A stretch of DNA of 58,941 nt from Paratractidigestivibacter sp963630635 (GCA_963630635.1 CAVGOA010000009.1:1-58941); one strand, 5' to 3'; numbered from the stretch's first letter, positions 1 through 8,963 are shown. Program-made: numbers and translations. The notes: generated by a model from the sequence alone, not told the origin.

Positions 1-418
1 GGTCGTCGATGGCCAGGTCGCCGTAGACCTCGTCGGTGCTCACGTGGTGGTAGCGCACGCCGAACTTGCGGGTGGCCTCCAGCAGGCGGAAGGTGCCCTC
101 GACGTTCGTGCGCAGGAAGGGCTCGGGGTCCGCGATGGAGTTGTCGTTGTGGCTCTCGGCCGCGTAGTGCACGATGGCGTCGTGGCCGGGCACGATCTTC
201 TCCAAGAGGTCGGCGTCGCAGATGTCGCCCACCACGAGCTCCACGCGGTCGGCGGGAAGACCGGCGATGTTCTCGCGGTTGCCGGCGTAGGTAAGCTTGT
301 CCAGCACGGTCACGTGCACGTCGGGGTGGTTGTTCACAACATAGTGCACGAAGTTGCTGCCGATGAAGCCGCAGCCGCCGGTCACGATGATGTTCTTAGG
401 CTCAAAAACCTCTGTCAT
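1..418 (-). CDS. rfbB: dTDP-glucose 4,6-dehydratase, 5' part only (runs off the window)
   Basis: Encodes the N-terminal ~139 residues of an extended short-chain dehydrogenase that converts dTDP-glucose to dTDP-4-keto-6-deoxyglucose, step two of dTDP-L-rhamnose synthesis, in the cytoplasm. The start is the ATG at 418, followed by MTEVFEPKNIIVTGGCGFIG; the TGGxGFIG Rossmann motif binds NAD. Further on, the AAESHNDNSI segment and the STDEVYGDL segment are typical of RfbB. The GGAAAC sequence just upstream of the ATG is a modest ribosome-binding site. The gene continues past position 1, so the catalytic YxxxK lies outside. rfbA is immediately upstream on the same strand but a hairpin separates them, so rfbB probably also has its own promoter. 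The family call is secure. Confidence 0.93.
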   Translation of the reverse strand, partial: MTEVFEPKNIIVTGGCGFIGSNFVHYVVNNHPDVHVTVLDKLTYAGNRENIAGLPADRVELVVGDICDADLLEKIVPGHDAIVHYAAESHNDNSIADPEPFLRTNVEGTFRLLEATRKFGVRYHHVSTDEVYGDLAIDD

Positions 419-449
419 TTTGTTTCCTTTGCTCTATCGACAAAGACAC

Positions 450-480
450 AATCTTATATAGTTTACGGCATCCGCCGCCC
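450..480 (-). promoter_or_regulatory. Probable rfbB promoter
   Basis: On the minus strand TAAACTATATAAGAT (466-452) gives a TATATA or TATAAG -10 element about 35-45 bases before the rfbB ATG. The same TAAACTATAT string occurs ahead of rfbA (1513-1504), which supports a shared promoter type. No convincing -35 box is visible. Confidence 0.4.
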
Positions 481-514
481 TAGCACGATACATCCACAGG
501 CACACGCCTAAAGA

Positions 515-539
515 AAAGGGGCGAACGCGTCGCCCCTTT
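515..539 (-). terminator. Intrinsic terminator after rfbA
   Basis: Perfect 10-bp stem AAAGGGGCGA (515-524) / TCGCCCCTTT (530-539) with a 5-nt loop, 27 bp beyond the rfbA stop. Read on the minus strand the stem runs into CCCCTTTTCTTT, a fair U-tract. Confidence 0.75.
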
Positions 540-565
540 GACAAACTCAAATCTAGATCGTGGCC

Positions 566-1465
566 CTAATACTCGCGCGGGCTCTCGACAATCTCGCCAG
601 CGGCGACCTTCTTGAGGTGCTGGCCGTAGACGGACTTGCCGTAGGCCTCGGCGGCGGCCAAGAGCTGCTCGGAGTCGATCCAGCCGTTCTCCCAAGCAAT
701 CTCTTCGGGCACCGAGACGGGCAGGTCCTGGCTGTGCTCGACGGCGCGGACAAACTCGGCGGCCTCGTGCAGGCTCTCCATGGTGCCGGTGTCCAGCCAC
801 GCGTAGCCACGACCCAGGGTCACGACGCTCAGGCGCTCCTCCTCGAGGTACATCTGGTTGAGCGTGGTGATCTCAAGCTCGCCGCGGGCCGAGGGCTTGA
901 CCTCGGCGGCCTTGCCGGCCACGTCGCCGGGGTAGAAGTACAGGCCGGTCACGGCATAGGACGACTTAGGCTGGGCGGGCTTCTCCTCGATGGAAACAGC
1001 CTTGCCGGTCTTATCGAACTCAACGACGCCAAAGCGCTCGGGGTCGTCGACGTGGTATCCAAAGACCGTGGCGCGGCCCTCATTGGCGTTCTCGACCGCG
1101 CGGCGCAGGTGGCGAGACAAGCCATTGCCGTAGAAGATGTTGTCGCCCAAGACCAGGGCGCAGGGCTCGCCGCCCACGAACTTCTCGCCAATGATGAAAG
1201 CCTGGGCCAGGCCGTCGGGACTTGGCTGCTCGGCGTAGGTAAGGGCCACGCCGTAGCGCGAGCCATCGCCCAGCAGGCGCTCGAAGTTGGGCAGGTCGGT
1301 GGGCGTGGAGATGATCAAAATGTCGCGGATACCCGCCAGCATGAGGGTGGACAGCGGGTAGTAGATCATAGGCTTGTCGTAGACCGGCAGCAGCTGCTTT
1401 GAGGTCACGAGCGTCAGCGGGTACAGGCGCGTGCCGGAGCCACCGGCCAGGATGATGCCTTTCAT
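566..1465 (-). CDS. rfbA: Glucose-1-phosphate thymidylyltransferase
   Basis: Makes dTDP-glucose from dTTP and glucose-1-phosphate, the entry step to dTDP-rhamnose and other dTDP-deoxysugars. The 299-residue protein opens with MKGIILAGGSGTRLYPLT, the nucleotide-binding signature, and carries KQLLPVYDKPMIYYPLSTLM, the LGDNIFYG substrate loop (about 108-115) and the GLYFYPGDVA segment, all standard for RfbA/RmlA; the length is normal. AAGGGA lies about eight bases before the ATG at 1465. It sits between the two-domain glycosyltransferase and rfbB and has hairpins on both sides, so it may be a single-gene unit. rfbC and rfbD are not in this window. The identification is secure. Confidence 0.96.
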   Translation of the reverse strand: MKGIILAGGSGTRLYPLTLVTSKQLLPVYDKPMIYYPLSTLMLAGIRDILIISTPTDLPNFERLLGDGSRYGVALTYAEQPSPDGLAQAFIIGEKFVGGEPCALVLGDNIFYGNGLSRHLRRAVENANEGRATVFGYHVDDPERFGVVEFDKTGKAVSIEEKPAQPKSSYAVTGLYFYPGDVAGKAAEVKPSARGELEITTLNQMYLEEERLSVVTLGRGYAWLDTGTMESLHEAAEFVRAVEHSQDLPVSVPEEIAWENGWIDSEQLLAAAEAYGKSVYGQHLKKVAAGEIVESPREY

Positions 1466-1489
1466 GTTAGCAATCCCTTCATCGGGCGA

Positions 1490-1535
1490 TAGTTCAACGA
1501 TGGATATAGTTTAGTGGCAAACTCGCCAAAACCAC
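1490..1535 (-). promoter_or_regulatory. Probable rfbA promoter
   Basis: Minus-strand TAAACTATATCC (1513-1502) repeats the TAAACTATAT motif found before rfbB and places a TATATC -10 about 40 bases before the rfbA ATG. It lies just downstream of the hairpin that ends the preceding gene. Confidence 0.4.
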
Positions 1536-1544
1536 AGAGACAAT

Positions 1545-1574
1545 AGACGCCCCCGGGAAATTCAGGGGGCGTCT
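1545..1574 (-). terminator. Hairpin terminator after the two-domain glycosyltransferase
   Basis: Stem AGACGCCCCC (1545-1554) / GGGGGCGTCT (1565-1574), a perfect 10 bp with a 10-nt loop, 32 bp after the stop at 1607. The following minus-strand tract is only weakly T-rich, so efficiency is uncertain. Confidence 0.65.
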
Positions 1575-1606
1575 AATTTGAGCCATTCAGTACCAAGATG
1601 GCAAGA

Positions 1607-4006
1607 CTAGAACAGGTTGTCCTTAAAGACCGCACGGCTGTGATAGCCGTCGGCATCGTAGAAGTACTCGGGCCACTCAAGCATGAGGCGGCCCTTCTCG
1701 GTGGTAAAGCGCTGCATGTTCTTAGGCAGGTTATCCGAGCCGCGGCTAAACGACTCGTAGTGGTACAAGGTGGCGTAGGCATCAAAGACAACGAGAAGAC
1801 CCTCGCGACGCACGCGCAGACAGTAATCGACGTCGTTGTAGGCAACGCGGTAGTTACCGTTGAGGCCGCCGAGCTTCTCGTAGACACTACGCTTGGTAAG
1901 AAGGCAGGCACCCGTGACCATCGAGAGGTCCTGCGAAAGAATCGCGCGATTGAAGTAACCCTTGTTGTGCTTGTCGAGGTTGCCAAAGACATGGAAGGGC
2001 CCACCGCCCACGTGCGGATTGTCGCAGTGGATCATGGCCACGCCGGCGTGCTGGATGGTGCCATCGGGATACAGCAGCTTTGCGCCCACGATACCCACCT
2101 CCTCGCGCTGGCAGTATCCCAGCATCGAGGACAGCCACCAGGGGTCAATGACCTCGATGTCGTTGTTGAGAAGCAAGATGTACTCGCCCGAGCAGCTCTT
2201 GAAACCAAAGTTGTTGATCTGGGAGTAGTTGAAGATACCGTCCCAGTAAACAACCTTGACGTTATCGTATTTGGCCTCAACCTGCTTGTAGTACTCGAAA
2301 GTCTCTTTGTCGGTGCTGTTGTTCTCGACAACCACAATCTCGAAATTGCGGTAGTCGGTCTTCTCCTCTACCGAGTCAATACAGCGAGAAAGGACCTCGA
2401 CAGAGTCTTTGTTGGGGATGATGATGCTGACCAGCGGGTCGCCCTCGACGTTGTAGGTTGTCTTGTAGACGTTGTTAATGTCGGTGCTTTGGGCTTGGGC
2501 GTTAAGGCCGCAACGCACAAGGTGCTCTTGCAGGGCCTTAAGACCGGCGTCGTCGGTGTAGCTCTTGTTACCCGAGCTCTTGGCCGTGGAGGTCTCGGAC
2601 ATGCGCCAGTGATAAAGAACCTCACGCACGTGGAAGATCTTATCGGTCTTCTCTGAAAGACGCAGCAAGAAATCGTAGTCCTGGGCGCCGTCAAACTCCT
2701 TGCGCAGCGGCAGCTCGGCTACCAGGCTGGCGCGGACCGAGACCAGGTGCGTAATGTAGTTGTGGGCGCGGAGAAGGTCGATGTTGAAGTCGGACTTGAG
2801 GTGCGGGAAGACGTGGGAGCCGTCCTCTTGCAGGAAGTCCTCGTCGGAATAAAGAGCGTCGATGCTTGGGTCCTCGACGATGACCTTGGCGAAGCGGGCC
2901 AACGCCATCTTGTTAAGAACGTCGTCGTGATCGCAGAAGACGATGTAATCGCCCTTGGCAACCCTGGTGCCAGCGTTCGTGTTCTCAGAGATGCCAAGGT
3001 TCTGCTCAAGCTCAACCACACGGATACGCGAATCGGTAAGGGCTTCCAGAGCCTTCTTGAGCTTGGCGTTCTTAGGGGTCGAGTTGACCAGAATCAGCTC
3101 CCAATTGGTGTAAACCTGGTCGGTGACAGAGGTAACCAGCTCGTTGAGAAGGTCGGTCTTGGTGTTGTAAAGTGGCACAACGATGCTGAAGAGAGGGCCG
3201 TTCTCGTAGTTGTAGTCGGCCGGATCAAGAATGCGCTGCTTTAAAAGGTGGCGGCGGTACTCGGCGTTCCATCTGTTGGAATCGCAGGTCGAGTAATACT
3301 TGGGGCCAAAGTCCATACACAACCTATCGCGCGTGCCCTGGTCAAGACACAGGAAGCCCAGTCGACACCGGTCAGAGCCCTCGGCCACAATGCAGTAGGT
3401 CGAGTCGTCGTCGGGAAGCCTAAGAGTAAAGGAGGTCTCGTTTCTGGGCACGCCGTCGTAGAGAACCGAAGAGGTGCCGTATATGTAAAGGTTTGGGTCC
3501 TCAAGCTTAGAACCATCATGCTTTAAGACAGAAATCTTGACATCCTTCTCGTCCCTAGGTGCGCACACGATGCCTTTGAGAATTACCTGCTCAACCTCAG
3601 GGGCACGATAGATGAAACCAACGTTGATATGAATCTGGTTGGAATAGGTAAAACGGTCGATGTCGCGAATTTGATGAGCCGTCTCCCAGTCCGTCTTGTA
3701 GAAGAAACGAGAGCTCCACTTAATGCGGGAGCGGCTAAAGGCCTTCTTCCACACGGGCATCGAAGGGTCGCCAAGAGACTTGGCAGACACGACAACCTTC
3801 TCGGTATCCAGCAGAGGAGTAGCAAGAGCTGCACCGCTAAGGCCCGAGGTCTCCTCGTCAAGAAAATAGGTCTCGAGAGGCAGCGAGACGCCCTTCTCGT
3901 CCTCTGCCGAGAAAACAAAGTCAGAAGGCGTGAGGTCCTTTGAAAACTCAGCGAACAAGTACGCGGCGCCCTGGCCACGGCACATCTTGTGAATAGAAAT
4001 TCCCAT
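1607..4006 (-). CDS. Large glycosyltransferase with two GT2 (GT-A) domains
   Basis: A 799-residue cytoplasmic glycosyltransferase likely to extend a surface polysaccharide, perhaps with rhamnose given rfbA/rfbB nearby (inference). About 250 N-terminal residues form an unrecognised domain. A first GT2 domain follows (FSIVVPLYNT at the start, YIVFCDHDDVLN as the DxD region), then a second (VSIIIPNKDS, YILLLNNDIEV as the DxD region, then IVGAKLLYPDG and IQHAGV). Paired GT2 domains of this kind are common in cell-wall polysaccharide clusters. I chose the ATG at 4006 because GGGGGAAGC precedes it at good spacing; an ATG at 4039 adds 11 residues but has no clear ribosome-binding site. The donor and acceptor cannot be read from sequence. 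Confidence 0.88.
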   Translation of the reverse strand: MGISIHKMCRGQGAAYLFAEFSKDLTPSDFVFSAEDEKGVSLPLETYFLDEETSGLSGAALATPLLDTEKVVVSAKSLGDPSMPVWKKAFSRSRIKWSSRFFYKTDWETAHQIRDIDRFTYSNQIHINVGFIYRAPEVEQVILKGIVCAPRDEKDVKISVLKHDGSKLEDPNLYIYGTSSVLYDGVPRNETSFTLRLPDDDSTYCIVAEGSDRCRLGFLCLDQGTRDRLCMDFGPKYYSTCDSNRWNAEYRRHLLKQRILDPADYNYENGPLFSIVVPLYNTKTDLLNELVTSVTDQVYTNWELILVNSTPKNAKLKKALEALTDSRIRVVELEQNLGISENTNAGTRVAKGDYIVFCDHDDVLNKMALARFAKVIVEDPSIDALYSDEDFLQEDGSHVFPHLKSDFNIDLLRAHNYITHLVSVRASLVAELPLRKEFDGAQDYDFLLRLSEKTDKIFHVREVLYHWRMSETSTAKSSGNKSYTDDAGLKALQEHLVRCGLNAQAQSTDINNVYKTTYNVEGDPLVSIIIPNKDSVEVLSRCIDSVEEKTDYRNFEIVVVENNSTDKETFEYYKQVEAKYDNVKVVYWDGIFNYSQINNFGFKSCSGEYILLLNNDIEVIDPWWLSSMLGYCQREEVGIVGAKLLYPDGTIQHAGVAMIHCDNPHVGGGPFHVFGNLDKHNKGYFNRAILSQDLSMVTGACLLTKRSVYEKLGGLNGNYRVAYNDVDYCLRVRREGLLVVFDAYATLYHYESFSRGSDNLPKNMQRFTTEKGRLMLEWPEYFYDADGYHSRAVFKDNLF

Positions 4007-4124
4007 GCTTCCCCCATTAAAAACTCTGCGAGCAATCATCCGATCTGAAGCAATCGGCCAATATGCTCGTTGCTATAGAGATTTATCTTGAACACTTTAC
4101 CCCATAGGCAGCATCCAAACAAAA

Positions 4125-4164
4125 TCCCCCTCGACGGCCTTATTCGCAGGCCCACCAAGGGGGA
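4125..4164 (-). terminator. Terminator after the DUF2142 gene
   Basis: Outer stem TCCCCCT (4125-4131) / AGGGGGA (4158-4164) with an inner GGCC/GGCC pairing in the loop. On the minus strand it is followed by ATTTTGTTTG, a reasonable U-tract. It lies about 40 bp beyond the stop at 4205 and separates the upstream polysaccharide operon from the two-domain glycosyltransferase. Confidence 0.6.
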
Positions 4165-4204
4165 CTCTAGCAGCTATTTGGCTGATAAAGGAAATTCCAA
4201 AAGC

Positions 4205-5752
4205 CTACAAAGCAGCAGCGATTCCGAGCAGTCGGATAAGGTATATGCAGTTCATGAGACCCATTCCGCACAGGACAGTCTTAAAAACATCACCTTTGTA
4301 TACAAAACGCCGCGACCGCAAAGCGATGAGCAAGATGGGAAGAGCCGGCAAAAGGTACCTTCCTTGAACACCCATAATCACATTTTCGGTGTCAAAGGTC
4401 CACCCCGTCCACATAGACAGAAAGGCGCCGCCCGTGATAAGCACAAAAACGGCCACAAAACAAACCACCAATGTGCCAGACAAATACGCGTCCTTGTCGT
4501 CGCCCTCCTCTTTAAAGCAGCAGAGCGTGCCAAGACCAAGATAAGGGACCATAAAGAAATACGGCATAACAAGCTCTTCTTGGAACCAGCCAAGGGAGTT
4601 TCCAAGCATTGCTCCCCAATAAAAATCGCCAAGGGTATCAAAGGTGTTCATGAGCATCTTAAAGCTGTGAACCGGATGAAGAATGATGTCGGACAGCGTG
4701 TAGAAATGGCCCGTCTCTTCGCCTCGATAAGAGACTGCCGGACCTTCCGACAGCTCCACCATCGATGACAAACGAAAGACTGCTACGGATACGGCAATCG
4801 CGGCGCAAAGAACACCCTTAGAAATATGCGAGAGCCTCTTGTTAGCAAATTTAGCGGCAGGAACCACAAGCCCCAAAAGGCAAATGCAGCTGTAGATAAC
4901 CTTGCAGGGCGCAAGCAAGACCGAGACGACGCAGAAAATCGTCACTTCCCTGCCACCAATGCATCCGTCCTCACCAAAGAAAGCTTTCATAAGGAAGGAA
5001 AAAATCAAAAGAGCATAGGCAATAATGCCGCAATCGTACGAATAGGATGCGGCCAAGTGAAGTGTCATTGGGAGCAGTGAGACAAATACGATAATGCCCT
5101 TGCCCTTGGGGGCAATCTTGTAAGAAATATATGCCGCCGCGACAAAGGAACCAAGAGAAAACAAGCGACCCAGGTAAAAGCTGGGGTAAGCTCCCAGATT
5201 TAGGCCCTTGGATATAAGCAAGGCAACAATCGTAAAGATTTTTGCACTGGGATTGACCGCACCGACCGTGAAGGAATAGCCGGTCACCACATGGGATGCT
5301 CCACCGGCAGAAAACAACGAGAAGTTCTTTACAACATCCAGGTAGTCCTCGCTCGATAACGAAGCGTAGTTAAACAGCGAGAAGAACTCCCAATCATCGC
5401 CACTTAAAGAAACATCGGACGATGCAAACGTCCCGTTCCCCGTGATGGCGTTAACGATCCAGTGATTAGAAATATAGTGATAGGGCTCATCGGGCACCTT
5501 CATTGGCGGAAAAGCAAAACAAAACAGTAGGCCCATTGCTATCAGCAAAAATAGAAATACGTGGTTCTCGGCCACTTTAATCTTGTCGAAAGAAAACAGG
5601 ACCATGAATATCATCAGTGGCACTGTGGCAAGCAAGAACAGCGCGTTCAACACACGCGAGCTATAAAGCCACCAGTAGAGAACATAGGCGGCAAGCAGAA
5701 TACAAGCGACAATCATCCCTTTATTCTTCGCGAGTTTTTTAAATTGAGCCAT
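4205..5752 (-). CDS. DUF2142-type polytopic membrane protein
   Basis: An integral membrane protein of about 515 residues with roughly ten or more hydrophobic segments, for example MIVACILLAAYVLYWWLYS and FLFLLIAMGLLFCFAF. The conserved FPPMKVPDEPYHY segment, with the acidic DEP motif, just outside an early helix is the hallmark of DUF2142, a family placed near GT-C glycosyltransferases and common in polysaccharide clusters. It may transfer or polymerise sugars at the outer face of the membrane, but this is inference. The start at 5752 (MAQFKKLAKN) has GAGG nine bases upstream; ATGs at 5761 and 5794 are in frame but lack good sites. A terminator follows at 4125-4164. Confidence 0.8.
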   Translation of the reverse strand: MAQFKKLAKNKGMIVACILLAAYVLYWWLYSSRVLNALFLLATVPLMIFMVLFSFDKIKVAENHVFLFLLIAMGLLFCFAFPPMKVPDEPYHYISNHWIVNAITGNGTFASSDVSLSGDDWEFFSLFNYASLSSEDYLDVVKNFSLFSAGGASHVVTGYSFTVGAVNPSAKIFTIVALLISKGLNLGAYPSFYLGRLFSLGSFVAAAYISYKIAPKGKGIIVFVSLLPMTLHLAASYSYDCGIIAYALLIFSFLMKAFFGEDGCIGGREVTIFCVVSVLLAPCKVIYSCICLLGLVVPAAKFANKRLSHISKGVLCAAIAVSVAVFRLSSMVELSEGPAVSYRGEETGHFYTLSDIILHPVHSFKMLMNTFDTLGDFYWGAMLGNSLGWFQEELVMPYFFMVPYLGLGTLCCFKEEGDDKDAYLSGTLVVCFVAVFVLITGGAFLSMWTGWTFDTENVIMGVQGRYLLPALPILLIALRSRRFVYKGDVFKTVLCGMGLMNCIYLIRLLGIAAAL

Positions 5753-5824
5753 TAGGCGCATCCTCAATCGAAAGATCTGCTTATACGAATACATGAGCGA
5801 GAAAGAGCAACGTAAGATCGTTCT

Positions 5825-7057
5825 CTAGCGTTTAAGAACGGCAACCATGCCAAACACGATACCGGCAACAGCCCCTATGACAATCGAGAAATTGATGCCG
5901 TTCATTCCGATAGCGTGAGTGAGCGCCACGGCGGCAACAAGAGCGCAAACAAGGGCCAGTGCATTGGAGGCAAGCATCCAGCGCATACAACGCTTGATGA
6001 TAAGCACGTCATTGACGTAAAAGAGAACGCCAATCGAGGCGGTGGCAATAAGGACATAAGGAAACAGGTACGCGTAGTCCGCGATGCTCTGACCAAAAGC
6101 AAGGGCCAACAGCGTATTGCCAAAAAAGCTCAGAAGCCCAATGAAGATGCCCACAACAACAAGCAACAGAACCAGGGTCTTAACAAAACTGCGGAGAAAC
6201 GCGGCCCTTCCTTCCTCAAGCTTTTGAGCGAGGGTGCCAATAAGAGGGCTGTACAAATAGGATGCCGCGACTTGAATCAAAACAGCGGGAGTAGCAACGC
6301 TCGCGTAATACCCAAGCTGCTCGCTGCCAAACTCAATTCCAAAATACTGTCTTACGACCGAGACGATCGAATTTGCCAGAAGACTTGCGACCATTGCGGT
6401 GAAGCAAGTCTTTGCAAGCCCCTTGAGCGAGGCTGCCACAAAACGCGGCCGGATGTCTGCAAAAAGTCGAGCGTGCCTTAAGTCGTACAAGCAAGTAACC
6501 AAAAAACAGCCAAGCGTCATGAGCAAAATCGCGCAGGTGAGATTCTTTGTCAGATACAGGCCCACAGAAAAGCAACCCAGCGAAAGCACGCCGCGAGCAA
6601 ACTGAGAGACACCAATGAAATCCATTCGCCCGTTTTGCTGGTAAATCCCATAAATCACGTCGCTAAAAGACTCGTCTGCCTTAAAGAGGAGGTAAGCCGC
6701 GCTGGGAATAATTAAGCTCATCGAGCATTGGGACGTAATCGGCAGATATACCGCGCAAACGCAGAAGCCGAGCAAAATCGTGACCAGCCTAAAGGTCACG
6801 TATTCGCTTTCGGAATATTCGCCGTGCAAATCGGAGACTTGGAACGTGCGAATCTTATAAAGCGCGATGGATGCAAAGATGATTCCCACAGCCATTGCAA
6901 AAGCAAGATTTCCAGAGGCCGAATAATCCTGGGAAATCCTGACGACCAGCACCGTGGTGAGCCACTGGCATCCAAGATAAAAAACGCACCCGGCGGCGTT
7001 CCACAACGTGTTTTGCATCGTGGTAAGAGGCGCTGGTGAGTTGGGTCTATTAGCCAT
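5825..7057 (-). CDS. Wzx-type polysaccharide flippase (MATE/MOP superfamily)
   Basis: A 410-residue membrane protein with about twelve hydrophobic segments, read as a lipid-linked oligosaccharide flippase of the polysaccharide biosynthesis (Wzx/RfbX-like) branch. It moves undecaprenyl-linked repeat units from the inner to the outer face of the membrane. The N-terminus (MANRPNSPAPLTTMQNTLWN) runs into helix one, LWNAAGCVFYLGCQWLTTV, a pattern typical of these proteins. Assignment rests on overall topology and its position between a GT2 gene and the DUF2142 gene. The ribosome-binding site before the ATG at 7057 is weak. No Wzy polymerase is named in the cluster; the DUF2142 protein could play that part (speculation). 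Confidence 0.8.
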   Translation of the reverse strand: MANRPNSPAPLTTMQNTLWNAAGCVFYLGCQWLTTVLVVRISQDYSASGNLAFAMAVGIIFASIALYKIRTFQVSDLHGEYSESEYVTFRLVTILLGFCVCAVYLPITSQCSMSLIIPSAAYLLFKADESFSDVIYGIYQQNGRMDFIGVSQFARGVLSLGCFSVGLYLTKNLTCAILLMTLGCFLVTCLYDLRHARLFADIRPRFVAASLKGLAKTCFTAMVASLLANSIVSVVRQYFGIEFGSEQLGYYASVATPAVLIQVAASYLYSPLIGTLAQKLEEGRAAFLRSFVKTLVLLLVVVGIFIGLLSFFGNTLLALAFGQSIADYAYLFPYVLIATASIGVLFYVNDVLIIKRCMRWMLASNALALVCALVAAVALTHAIGMNGINFSIVIGAVAGIVFGMVAVLKR

Positions 7058-7090
7058 AGATACAGTTACGCTCTTTCATCTAAGTCTTAA

Positions 7091-7897
7091 CTAAAGATCG
7101 TTGCTCTTCTGCCCAGAGCCATAGGCCTTGTTAATCAAGGCAGCAATTGGTTTAGGCCAAAACTTCTGGAGCATAGCCAAATCCTCGGCGGTACGCGTGT
7201 TGTCGCGAATAAGATGCGAGGTTTCCGACCCTTCATGAATACGGTGTCGCATAAGAATCTGGTCCGCATAGACAAAAGAGCCGTTAAGCAGCGAGAACCT
7301 CTCCCATGCTTCCCAGTCAAGGTTAGATTTCATACCCTCGAGGAACAGCGGGCTGGGAAGGGCGGGCACGTTATAGGTAACCGAAGGGCAGCAAATCGCA
7401 GAGCCAACCGCAATTAAGCGACGCTTCTGGGATCGCTTGCTAACGCTGCCTTTTTTCTGAATCTCGCTCAGAAGCATGCGCTTCACGCCAAGCAGTTTGC
7501 CGGAGTCGACCTTCTCGCCATTTCTAAGCTCGCCGTAATTGGAGAAGAAAATCAGCGGGTCTACGGCGTGGTTCATTGCCTCGAGCATGTTCTGGACGTA
7601 ATTTGGCTCGTAGACATCGTCTTGGTGGGCGATAGTGACCAAGGGGGTCGAGCAATGTGAGACAGCGCAGTTCCAGTCATGAGCAATGCCGGGCTGGCCC
7701 TCATTGACAAACAAGGGCGCATCGTATTTGGCGGCAATGCTTTGGATATGGGCGTTTGGCGTTGTGGTCGCTATGGAATAACTCGTTTTGACGCTTTGGT
7801 TTAGCAGCGACAAAAGGCACTCTTCCAAATAAGGCGACTCACCGTATGCGCAAAGCACAAACGAGTGATCTTTTGCAGAGAATTTAGGGCAAGTCAA
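7091..7897 (-). CDS. GT2 family glycosyltransferase
   Basis: A 268-residue GT-A fold enzyme that probably adds one sugar to the lipid-linked repeat unit at the cytoplasmic face. It opens with FVLCAYGESPYLEECLLSLLNQS, the GT2 nucleotide-binding start, and contains GIAHDWNCAVSH and the DxD-like loop VTIAHQDDVYEPNYV (about 88-102). The start codon appears to be TTG at 7897, with AAGGA seven bases upstream; no in-frame ATG precedes the conserved core. It lies 33 bp upstream of the flippase gene and 44 bp downstream of the DUF2304 gene on the same strand, consistent with one operon. The sugar specificity is unknown. Confidence 0.87.
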   Translation of the reverse strand: MTCPKFSAKDHSFVLCAYGESPYLEECLLSLLNQSVKTSYSIATTTPNAHIQSIAAKYDAPLFVNEGQPGIAHDWNCAVSHCSTPLVTIAHQDDVYEPNYVQNMLEAMNHAVDPLIFFSNYGELRNGEKVDSGKLLGVKRMLLSEIQKKGSVSKRSQKRRLIAVGSAICCPSVTYNVPALPSPLFLEGMKSNLDWEAWERFSLLNGSFVYADQILMRHRIHEGSETSHLIRDNTRTAEDLAMLQKFWPKPIAALINKAYGSGQKSNDL

Positions 7898-7941
7898 AAT
7901 ATATCCTTCGTTGCTGGGGCAAATTAAAAGGGCTTAGGCAG

Positions 7942-8271
7942 CTATTCCTTATCCTTAAGGGCCACTTCTTGCGCAAGGACAATGAGCTTGCGGCGCAGCA
8001 CCGAAAGGTTCTCCTGAAGCCTAAACAAGCGCCAAAGAAGGATGGCGATCACTGCAAGAAAGACGAAGTTAGAGGCCGATTGGAATCCCAAAAGGGCAGA
8101 GATCGCATAGACAATCTCGGGAAAAACCGCGGCAATAATCAGCAGGACAGAAAGGACGAGCCAGAAGAACGTGTCTTGGGTCTCGAACTGGGACTTCTTG
8201 ATTTTACGCGTGACCATGACAAGAAGAAGCGCAGCCCCAAGCACAAGAAAGATTCGAAGATTGATTGTCAC
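7942..8271 (-). CDS. DUF2304-type small membrane protein
   Basis: A 109-residue protein with three hydrophobic segments (IFLVLGAALLLVMVT, FFWLVLSVLLIIAAVF, FVFLAVIAILLWRLF) and a short charged, probably coiled C-terminal tail. This matches the DUF2304 family, found next to DPM1-like glycosyltransferases. The start is GTG at 8271, two bases after the stop of the upstream glycosyltransferase gene and with GGAG six bases before it, so translation is probably coupled. Its role is not established; a membrane partner or anchor for the adjacent glycosyltransferase is a reasonable guess from the tight pairing. Confidence 0.8.
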   Translation of the reverse strand: MTINLRIFLVLGAALLLVMVTRKIKKSQFETQDTFFWLVLSVLLIIAAVFPEIVYAISALLGFQSASNFVFLAVIAILLWRLFRLQENLSVLRRKLIVLAQEVALKDKE

Positions 8272-8273
8272 GG

Positions 8274-8963
8274 CTAGCTCCTAAACCACTGAGAAAAAAG
8301 AATCGAGGTGCACGTGTTGAGCATGTAGCTAATTGAACGAGAAAGATTGAGATAGCTCTCACCCGCCGAGCGCTCACGCATAGACACCTGAACTTCCTCG
8401 ACCGCGAAGCCCTTCCTAATGAGGCACGCAAGCGTATCGGGTTCTGGAGACACCCATCCCTGCGTTGCGAACATCTCGATTGAACGCCGGTTGTACAGCC
8501 TCATGCCAGAAGTGGGGTCCATGATCTTTTTCCCGCACGTGGCCTTGATCATGCCCGAAATGAGATTGGAACCCAGCATTCGAAGAGAGCTTGGCTTCTC
8601 CTCTGTAACAAAGCGCGAGCCGATAACGATATCGGCACCCGAGGTCTCCATTTTCTTTACCAAGGCATCAATGTAGGCCGGATCGTGCTGACCGTCGGCA
8701 TCGAATTGTATGGCCATATCATAGCCATGGCGCAGCGCGTACTTCATGCCGGTTTGGACACCGGCGGTAAGGCCAAGATTGGTCGGGTGGCTCACAAAGT
8801 TGTAGCCGTTTGCACGACACAGGTCTGCCGTTTTATCCCGAGAACCATCGTTTACCACAAGATAGCCAACATCTGGAGCGACACGCGTCAGCTCGGCGAT
8901 TGTCGCAGGCAATGACCCTTCCTCGTTGTAGGCAGGCACAATAGCCAAAACCTTGCTCAACAT
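8274..8963 (-). CDS. DPM1-like GT2 glycosyltransferase (polyprenyl-phosphate glycosyltransferase type)
   Basis: A 229-residue enzyme resembling dolichyl/polyprenyl-phosphate sugar synthases, which load a sugar onto a lipid phosphate for use outside the cell. The core shows VLAIVPAYNEEGSLPATI at the start, VNDGSRDKT, HPTNLGLTAGVQTGMKYAL and the metal-binding FDADGQHDP (about 90-98), followed by DIVIGSRFV and MDPTSGMRLYNRR. I place the start at 8963 (MLSKVLAIVP), preceded by AAGGGGGCT; a longer frame to 9062 lacks support. It is the first gene of the polysaccharide operon and is divergent from the L,D-transpeptidase gene. Unlike some relatives it has no C-terminal membrane helices, which the DUF2304 protein may supply (inference). 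Confidence 0.88.
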   Translation of the reverse strand: MLSKVLAIVPAYNEEGSLPATIAELTRVAPDVGYLVVNDGSRDKTADLCRANGYNFVSHPTNLGLTAGVQTGMKYALRHGYDMAIQFDADGQHDPAYIDALVKKMETSGADIVIGSRFVTEEKPSSLRMLGSNLISGMIKATCGKKIMDPTSGMRLYNRRSIEMFATQGWVSPEPDTLACLIRKGFAVEEVQVSMRERSAGESYLNLSRSISYMLNTCTSILFSQWFRS

